Shown piece by piece: positions 58,521-64,000 of a DNA stretch of 64,000 nt. The translations under genes and the position numbers were made by a program. Each line of letters begins with the position of its first letter. Position 1 is the stretch's first letter. This DNA is from Acetobacter sicerae (GTDB lineage Bacteria; Pseudomonadota; Alphaproteobacteria; Acetobacterales; Acetobacteraceae): contig NZ_JAAABN010000015.1 in assembly GCF_011516765.1 (NCBI RefSeq), forward strand, positions 1 to 64,000, in the 5' to 3' direction. The notes under the pieces were generated by a model that was not told the DNA's origin, ran no database searches, and saw only the letters and a program-made list of their open reading frames with translations.

Positions 58521-59393
58521 TCAGTCTCCACCCGCATGAATGTAGAATTCGACGGGCACGGTCAGGGTGATGGGATCGCCCGCGACACTGTCCGGTGGGA
58601 TGGGCAGGGGCTGGGCGCGTTTGGGCAGCGCCACCGCTTCCTGATCGAGAAGCGGATGACCGGAACTGCTGGTCAGCCGGACCGACAGCACATGGCCCTT
58701 GCGGTCCATGGAGAAGGTCACGGTCGGCACACCTTCCTGATGATCGGCCATGGCGTCGGACGGATAGCGCTTGAATTTTTCCAGTTGCGCCAGCAACGCC
58801 CCCTGCCATGTCACCGGGTCGTGTGATGCCTTTGACGACGAAGCTCCGGGAGCCGGGGCCGCCTGGGTTGGAGCGGGAGGCGCTTCCGCTGACGGCGGCG
58901 CGGTCGTGGCCTCGGCCGGTGGTGTCTTGTCCGGGATCGGCTTTTTCAGTTGCGGGACCGGCTTGCTCTTTTTGACGATCTTGCGCGGCTTCTCCGGTTT
59001 GGGCACCGGCACCGGCGGATTGGGCGCGGGTGATGGCGGAGCCGTGATCTTCGGTGGCTCGACCGGTGCCGGATCGGGGATGGACTGGGTCTGTTTCGGT
59101 CCGATGGGCGCATCCGTGGGCGGGGTCGGCGTCGAGACCGGTTCCGGGGCCATGTCGATGGCGATCGCGGCAGGCGGCGGTTCGGGCACGGCCATCGGTG
59201 GTGGTGGCAGGCGCATGATCCACCAGATGCTGCCGCCACAGACCGCCAGAACGGCGAGGAAGGACAGGCCCCAGCGGAGTGCATCTTCCCGCCGGGCCAG
59301 AAGGAGTTGTTGGCGCTGCCAGTCGGCAAAGGAGAAGGGTGCGCCCTCGACGGCGACGTCCTGTCCCTGTGTCACGTCTGCCGTGCCGCTCAC
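58521..59393 (-). CDS. tonB: Energy transducer TonB
   Basis: 290 residues. A cytosolic N-terminus of about 40 residues is unusually long. The TM helix is at about 41-60 (WGLSFLAVLAVCGGSIWWIM), followed by a long proline/lysine-rich spacer (about 62-190) and a C-terminal TonB domain: QLEKFKRYPSDAMADHQEGVPTVTFSMDRKGHVLSVRLTSSSGHPLLDQEAV. It transmits proton-motive force to outer-membrane receptors such as the two in this window. Start overlaps the exbD stop in ATGA. Confidence 0.93.
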   Translation of the reverse strand: MSGTADVTQGQDVAVEGAPFSFADWQRQQLLLARREDALRWGLSFLAVLAVCGGSIWWIMRLPPPPMAVPEPPPAAIAIDMAPEPVSTPTPPTDAPIGPKQTQSIPDPAPVEPPKITAPPSPAPNPPVPVPKPEKPRKIVKKSKPVPQLKKPIPDKTPPAEATTAPPSAEAPPAPTQAAPAPGASSSKASHDPVTWQGALLAQLEKFKRYPSDAMADHQEGVPTVTFSMDRKGHVLSVRLTSSSGHPLLDQEAVALPKRAQPLPIPPDSVAGDPITLTVPVEFYIHAGGD

Positions 59394-59884
59394 GGTGCCG
59401 CTCCGGATGCGGGTGCGGCAGGAGCCGTATTGCCGGATGGCGCAGGCGTCGAGTCAGCCTCGCTGCCTTCTTCCTGCCCCTGAAGATTCACAAGGGCGAC
59501 CTTGAGGTATCCGGCAGACCGCAGCTTATCCATCACCCCCATCAGCGTGCCGTAATCGACCGTCTTGTCGGCGCGGAGGAAAATGCGTTCATCTTTGTTG
59601 CCTTTTGTCGCGGTTTCCAGCGCGCCGGGAAGCGCATCGGTGCTGATGTCGTCCTCGCCCAGCGCCAGACCATGATCGGCCTTGACGGTGAGAAACACGG
59701 GATCATCCGGACGCGGTGTCGGCTTTTCGGTCGAGGACGGCAGGTCCACCGGCACGTTCACCGTGGTCAGCGGGGCGGTAACCATGAAGATCACCAGCAG
59801 CACCAGCATCACGTCGATGAACGGCGTGACATTGATCTCGCTCGCCTCATGCGGGTTCTCATCGGTATGGCGGATGCGGATCAT
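59390..59884 (-). CDS. exbD: Biopolymer transport protein ExbD
   Basis: 164 residues. The single TM helix contains the essential aspartate D24 in INVTPFIDVMLVLLVIFMV. The periplasmic domain has IFLRADKTVDYGTLMGVMDKLRSAGYLKVALV. A Ser/Pro/Ala-rich tail of about 20 residues extends past the usual end. With ExbB it forms the proton-driven motor that energises TonB. Confidence 0.94.
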   Translation of the reverse strand: MIRIRHTDENPHEASEINVTPFIDVMLVLLVIFMVTAPLTTVNVPVDLPSSTEKPTPRPDDPVFLTVKADHGLALGEDDISTDALPGALETATKGNKDERIFLRADKTVDYGTLMGVMDKLRSAGYLKVALVNLQGQEEGSEADSTPAPSGNTAPAAPASGAAP

Positions 59885-59890
59885 GCCGCC

Positions 59891-60633
<743 letters not shown>

Positions 60634-60637
<4 letters not shown>

Positions 60638-60888
60638 GAGAGACCTCCTTTGGAAGACGGTCTGCGCCACGCTCTGATCAGGCAGATGACCGTAACGATG
60701 AGAGGAATGGAAAGGGCGGCCCATGACAGGACGAGCCAGACACCATGCTGGCCCAGCAGGGCGGACAGCAGGCCGAAGGTGGTGAGCAGGCCCAATGCGA
60801 TCGGCCATGGCCAGACGGCGACGAAAGAACGTGATGCCGAAACAGGAGGAAATGGCATGGGTTTTTCTGGAGAAACGGCGTTCATCAT
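60634..60888 (-). CDS. Small two-TM membrane protein of the TonB operon
   Basis: 84 residues. Two hydrophobic helices, FVAVWPWPIALGLLTTFGLLSALLGQ and VWLVLSWAALSIPLIVTVICL, flank a short loop; the C-terminus is basic. No named domain is recognised with confidence. It is tightly coupled to both neighbours: its ATG overlaps the PepSY stop and its stop overlaps exbB. It may assist the PepSY reductase. Confidence 0.75.
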
Positions 60889-62120
60889 GCGTGCTCCGCC
60901 AAAGCAGCCACGCCGTCCGTATCATCCAGTTCGTAACCCAGCGCGCGCAGGCGGGCATCGGTGGCGATCTTCCGCTTGCCTGCCCACAGCACCAGACCGC
61001 TGACCAGCACCCCGATCACAACGATATCGAGCAGCGCCCACAGGATGCGCAGCGGCATGCCGCCGTAATCCCCGAAATGCAGGGGGCGGGAAATCTCCAG
61101 AAAGCGCAGGTACCACGGCATCGGATACGCCCCGGTCAGTTCGCCCGTGCGGGCATCGACCAGCACCGGCGTGAACAGGCGCGCTCGCAGCGGTGTCGCG
61201 CCACGGGTCCAGAGCACGTAATGCACCGGACTGCCGAAGGACGCGCCGGGGAAGGACAGGCCGGTCACCTCATTGCCGGGGGCGGCTTTTGCCGCCGTAT
61301 CGAACGCGGCCTGCACGGAAGACAGATGATCCTGCGACGGCACCGGCAGGTTGGCGTAGGGACGCAAAATCTGCCGCACGTCTGTCACACGCCACAGGCC
61401 GAACAGCGGGGTCTGGAGTTCGTTGACCAGTCCGGTAAAGCCTACGACCGTCGCCCAGACCAGTGTGGCGGCTCCCAGCAGGTTGTGCAGGTCGAGCCAT
61501 GTCAGGCGGGAAGCCCGGTCGCGCCGGACCGAGCCGAACGGCAGCCGCTTCATGAACCGGCCATACAGAACCGTGCCGGAGATCAGCGAGGCCACGAACA
61601 CGCCGCCCATAAGACCGAGAAACAGGCGACCGGGCAGTCCCGCAAACAGGCTGATATGAAGCCGATTGCAGGTGCCCATGATGATGCCGGTCCAGGTGCG
61701 CGGTTCCTTGGGGGCATCCGCCGGACGGGATTGCTCCAGTACCTTCGCCGTGCGGGCGTCGAACTTGATCCAGTGGCCGGAATGGCGGTCGGGATAGGTC
61801 TCGTCGTCCTTCAGGGCCTGCCAGCTTGGAGCCATGGAGACCAGTACCGCCGGTTCATCGTCGTCCGGATTCACATTGGTGATGATCTGCCCCGGATACA
61901 GCGCCCGCGCTTTTTCCACGATGACATCGAGGCTGGCGTTGGGCGCGCCGGGTGGGAGAACCTCATAAGGCGGATCATCATCACCGACGAACGTGTCCCA
62001 GATCTGCTCGGAAAACAGCAGCGGCAGGCCCGTCACGCACACGATCAGCAGGAACAGCGTGCAGACAAGGCTCGTCCATTTGTGGACCACAAACCAGCGG
62101 CGAAGGGTGCGGGTCGTCAT
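60885..62120 (-). CDS. PepSY-associated TM protein, likely iron/siderophore reductase
   Basis: 411 residues. PepSY_TM layout: TM1 (WTSLVCTLFLLIVCVTGLPLLF), a periplasmic PepSY region (about 45-145), TM2-TM3 (LFLGLMGGVFVASLISGTVLY and WLDLHNLLGAATLVWATVVGFTGLVNEL), a second periplasmic PepSY part and a C-terminal TM. Conserved histidines near the membrane (HKWTSL, HISLF, DLHNLLG, HFGDYGG) could bind haem. FoxB and FpvG-type members reduce ferric siderophores in the periplasm. It begins the TonB operon, with a Fur-like box 45 bp upstream; substrate inferred. Confidence 0.88.
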   Translation of the reverse strand: MTTRTLRRWFVVHKWTSLVCTLFLLIVCVTGLPLLFSEQIWDTFVGDDDPPYEVLPPGAPNASLDVIVEKARALYPGQIITNVNPDDDEPAVLVSMAPSWQALKDDETYPDRHSGHWIKFDARTAKVLEQSRPADAPKEPRTWTGIIMGTCNRLHISLFAGLPGRLFLGLMGGVFVASLISGTVLYGRFMKRLPFGSVRRDRASRLTWLDLHNLLGAATLVWATVVGFTGLVNELQTPLFGLWRVTDVRQILRPYANLPVPSQDHLSSVQAAFDTAAKAAPGNEVTGLSFPGASFGSPVHYVLWTRGATPLRARLFTPVLVDARTGELTGAYPMPWYLRFLEISRPLHFGDYGGMPLRILWALLDIVVIGVLVSGLVLWAGKRKIATDARLRALGYELDDTDGVAALAEHA

Positions 62121-62166
62121 GGAAGAAATGCGCCAGCGGATAACGCGTATCGGCTACCCTTGAAGG

Positions 62167-62197
62167 AATAAGAATAACACTGAATCGCAACTGCATG
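62167..62197 (-). promoter_or_regulatory. Fur-like site upstream of the TonB operon
   Basis: On the gene strand, GCAGTTGCGATTCAGTG is followed by TTATTCTTATTCC. The two halves, TTGCGATTCA and ATTCTTATT, resemble sites at the sigma-factor genes but are spaced more widely. It is 47-77 bp before the PepSY start. Confidence 0.5.
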
Positions 62198-62514
62198 ATG
62201 GGAAGGCGGTCGGCCGCGCTGCATATGAACTCTCCCTGCGTGCCCGGAACACGCAGTCCCTGACGGCGTCCGGAATGAAGACGGGGCAAACCCCTCATGA
62301 AAGTAAGGATGTTTGACGGCCCCGTTTTTTCAGAAAGAAGCGCACTGAATGACGGACTTGTGATATACTTCTTTACAGGAGGCCTTGCGTTTCCTCCTCA
62401 GAAAGTAAGCTGCTTTCATAAAAGAGAGCATGTTCAGGCGTTTTCGCGACCCACTTACGACAACGAAGGTGTGTTACAAAACCTTGCGGAAAACGGGATC
62501 GTATGCCATCACAG

Positions 62515-62532
62515 TTGCGAATCTTTCTTATT
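62515..62532 (+). promoter_or_regulatory. Fur-like site upstream of ECF sigma factor 3
   Basis: TTGCGAATCTTTCTTATT closely matches TTGCGA-n(4)-TTCTTA of the other sites. With a start at 62575 it lies 43-60 bp upstream, the same distance as at sigma factors 1 and 2. Confidence 0.55.
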
Positions 62533-62574
62533 TTCTGACTGCTGACATTGCGGTGCCATCGGGAACATCCGCTC

Positions 62575-63081
62575 TTGAAGTCCAAACATCCGTCTTTTGA
62601 GCTTTATGAAGCGCACCGTCCCGGTCTGTTGTCCTATGCGCGACAGTTGTCCGGAGACGCCGTGCTGGCTGAAGACATCGTGCAGGATGCATGGTTGCTG
62701 TTTGCCCGGCAGTCGGCAGGCACGATTGTGTCACCGGGAAGCTACCTGCGCACCATTGTGCGCAACCTTCTGATGACCCGTGCCCGTCGCGCCAAAATCG
62801 AACGCATGAGTGAGGCGGATTTTGACGTCGTCACCGCGACAGTCGCCGACGAGGCCGTTTCACCCGAAGAAACGGCTGCTGCCCGTGAAACCATGATGCG
62901 GGTGATGGACGCGCTGGATGCGTTGCCTGAACGGCAGGCGGAGGCCATTCGCCTGTATCATTTTGAAGGAATGAAATTACGGGAAGTCGCGGCTGTGCTG
63001 GGCGTATCCATCCCGATGGTGCATGGCCTGATTACGGAAGGTCTGGCAATCTGCAACCGGATACGTAAGGAAGGGCAGTAG
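62575..63081 (+). CDS. ECF sigma factor, FecI-type (cassette 3)
   Basis: 168 residues from a TTG at 62575 (MKSKHPSFELYEAHRPGLLSYARQL). Region 2 has DAVLAEDIVQDAWLLFARQ and YLRTIVRNLLMTRARR; region 4 has ALPERQAEAIRLYHFEGMKLREVAAVLGVSIPMVHGLITEG. An earlier in-frame TTG at 62548 is possible, but 62575 gives the length and Fur-site spacing of the other two. A FecR gene follows. Its receptor should be beyond the window edge. Confidence 0.88.
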   Translation: MKSKHPSFELYEAHRPGLLSYARQLSGDAVLAEDIVQDAWLLFARQSAGTIVSPGSYLRTIVRNLLMTRARRAKIERMSEADFDVVTATVADEAVSPEETAAARETMMRVMDALDALPERQAEAIRLYHFEGMKLREVAAVLGVSIPMVHGLITEGLAICNRIRKEGQ

Positions 63082-63232
63082 GCCCCGGTGCATTTGAATT
63101 ATTTTCTGAAAAACAGGCGATGCCGAACATCTTATCGGTATGCCCTTGCGAAACAGCCTCTCGCGCGTCCGTCGCTTTGTCTTTCCTGCGCAGGGACGGA
63201 ACGATCCTGCGTGCGGCGCAGGGAGCCATCGT

Positions 63233-64000
63233 GTGACCGAACCGCGTAGTCCTGATGAGGTCGCTGCAGGCTGGTATGTCTTCCTGCGTGAGGAGCCGGA
63301 CGACAGGGAACTGAGACACCAGTTCGAGGTCTGGTTGCAGAAAAGTCCGGTGCATCAACAGGCCTGGAACGAAATCAACGAAACACTGGGCGTACTGTCA
63401 TCCGCGCCATTCGAACGGAAAAAAAGCTCCGTTACAGGGAGGGGAAGCGGGTCTGCGCCAGCGAATGACCGCGTTGGTGTGCGCCGCGTAAGAATGGCGT
63501 CTCTTGCCGGCGCCGTCATGGCGGCCTGTGTGGCCGCCTTTGTGCTTGTGCCCGATCTGAGCCTGCGGCTGCGGGCTGATCATTACACGCAGGCGGGAAC
63601 GACGGAGGATATCCATCTGGCCGATGGCAGCGAAGTCATTCTGGCCCCGCGTTCCGCGCTCGCCATCCACATCAACGCGCGTGAACGCCGGATCAGTCTG
63701 TTGCGCGGTGAAGCCTATTTTGTGGTGCATCATGATGCTGACAGGCCCTTTACCGTCACCGCAGGTTCTGTGACGACCACCGATATTGGCACCGCTTTTG
63801 ATACGCGCACGGAGGGAGATGAAACTTCCGTGGCGGTGCGGGAAGGAGCAGTCCATGTGTCCGGTCTGGGCGGTATTTCGCTTGAACGTGAGCTTCGCTC
63901 CGGTGACCGGATTGACGTAAAGGGAACGCGGGTTGATGTCGGTTCCCAGTCGCCTGAGACCATCGGGCTATGGCGTGACGGGATGCTGGTCTCGCAGGGC
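63233..64000 (+). CDS. FecR-family sigma regulator (cassette 3), truncated by window end
   Basis: The frame is open to the edge; 256 codons are visible. The N-terminal domain contains EVAAGWYVFLREEPDDRELRHQFEVWLQKSPVHQQAWNEI. A TM helix (MASLAGAVMAACVAAFVLV) is at about 85-105. The FecR core has EDIHLADGSEVILAPRSALAIHI and GEAYFVVHHDADRPFTVTAG. The GTG at 63233 with AGGGAG upstream is preferred; an in-frame ATG at 63140 is an alternative. It pairs with the sigma factor 151 bp upstream. Confidence 0.88.
   Translation, partial: MTEPRSPDEVAAGWYVFLREEPDDRELRHQFEVWLQKSPVHQQAWNEINETLGVLSSAPFERKKSSVTGRGSGSAPANDRVGVRRVRMASLAGAVMAACVAAFVLVPDLSLRLRADHYTQAGTTEDIHLADGSEVILAPRSALAIHINARERRISLLRGEAYFVVHHDADRPFTVTAGSVTTTDIGTAFDTRTEGDETSVAVREGAVHVSGLGGISLERELRSGDRIDVKGTRVDVGSQSPETIGLWRDGMLVSQG

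Larger units (their letters stand above)
62121..62574. other. Divergent regulatory region with two Fur-like sites
   Basis: About 450 bp between the PepSY gene and sigma factor 3. Apart from the two motifs listed separately, no gene was supported; two minus-strand frames have no recognisable domain. Confidence 0.5.

Noticed and set aside
60795..62171. 458-codon plus-strand frame
   Set aside because: Antisense to the PepSY protein; no domain.

Overview
The window most likely comes from an acetic acid bacterium or close relative (Acetobacteraceae, Alphaproteobacteria). The case is inference: a moderately high GC content, an AarC-type succinyl-CoA:acetate CoA-transferase, many FecI/FecR/TonB-receptor cassettes, and NodT-type efflux. 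No 16S rRNA or other phylogenetic marker is present, so the genus is left open. No tRNA, rRNA, CRISPR array, complete insertion sequence or prophage was seen.

Region 1 (1-5.6 kb) holds a TPP-dependent enzyme with an atypical N-terminus. It is followed by small stress or DNA-maintenance genes: a frameshifted SDR, a DUF4142 protein, a stand-alone LigD-type 3'-phosphoesterase, a DUF3175 protein and a small basic KGG/plasmid-stabilisation-like protein. Region 2 (5.8-11.6 kb) is an RND efflux operon in the order permease, membrane-fusion protein, outer-membrane factor.

Region 3 (11.8-26.9 kb, minus strand) is a compact 13-gene respiratory complex I operon, nuoABCDEFGHIJKLMN with nuoC and nuoD fused, followed by a CBS-domain protein. 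The fused NuoCD, the long NuoG that keeps the N7 cluster cysteines, and the absence of intervening accessory genes make it an E. coli-type rather than a classical alphaproteobacterial operon. Region 4 (27.4-35.7 kb) contains a small lipoprotein, PsiE, a YoaK/DUF1275 protein, the CoA-transferase with a GlxA-family regulator, an MFS exporter divergent from a TetR-DMT-isochorismatase operon, and then 1.36 kb of AT-rich DNA without a gene. A GGDEF-EAL protein follows at 37.0-38.7 kb.

Region 5 (39.2-64 kb) is dominated by iron uptake and cell-surface signalling. There are two complete ECF sigma / FecR / TonB-dependent receptor cassettes, at 39.3-43.7 kb (plus) and 53.9-49.6 kb (minus), and a third sigma/FecR pair entering at 62.6 kb that runs off the window. 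An eight-gene minus-strand operon at 62.1-54.2 kb encodes a PepSY reductase, a small membrane protein, ExbB, ExbD, TonB, a secreted TonB-C-domain protein, a Fur-fold regulator lacking the usual metal ligands, and an RND permease with a low-complexity insert. Between the first two cassettes lie two LysR-controlled divergent pairs (SDR and AEC transporter), a FAD monooxygenase and a fragment of an acyl-CoA synthetase.

The best candidate for an undescribed system is this iron regulon. A Fur-like motif, (A/T)TGCGA-n(3-4)-(A/T)TTCT(C/T)A, can be read upstream of both receptor cassettes, both receptor genes, the TonB operon and the third sigma factor. The TonB operon also carries two unusual parts, the metal-ligand-less Fur-like protein and the orphan RND pump.
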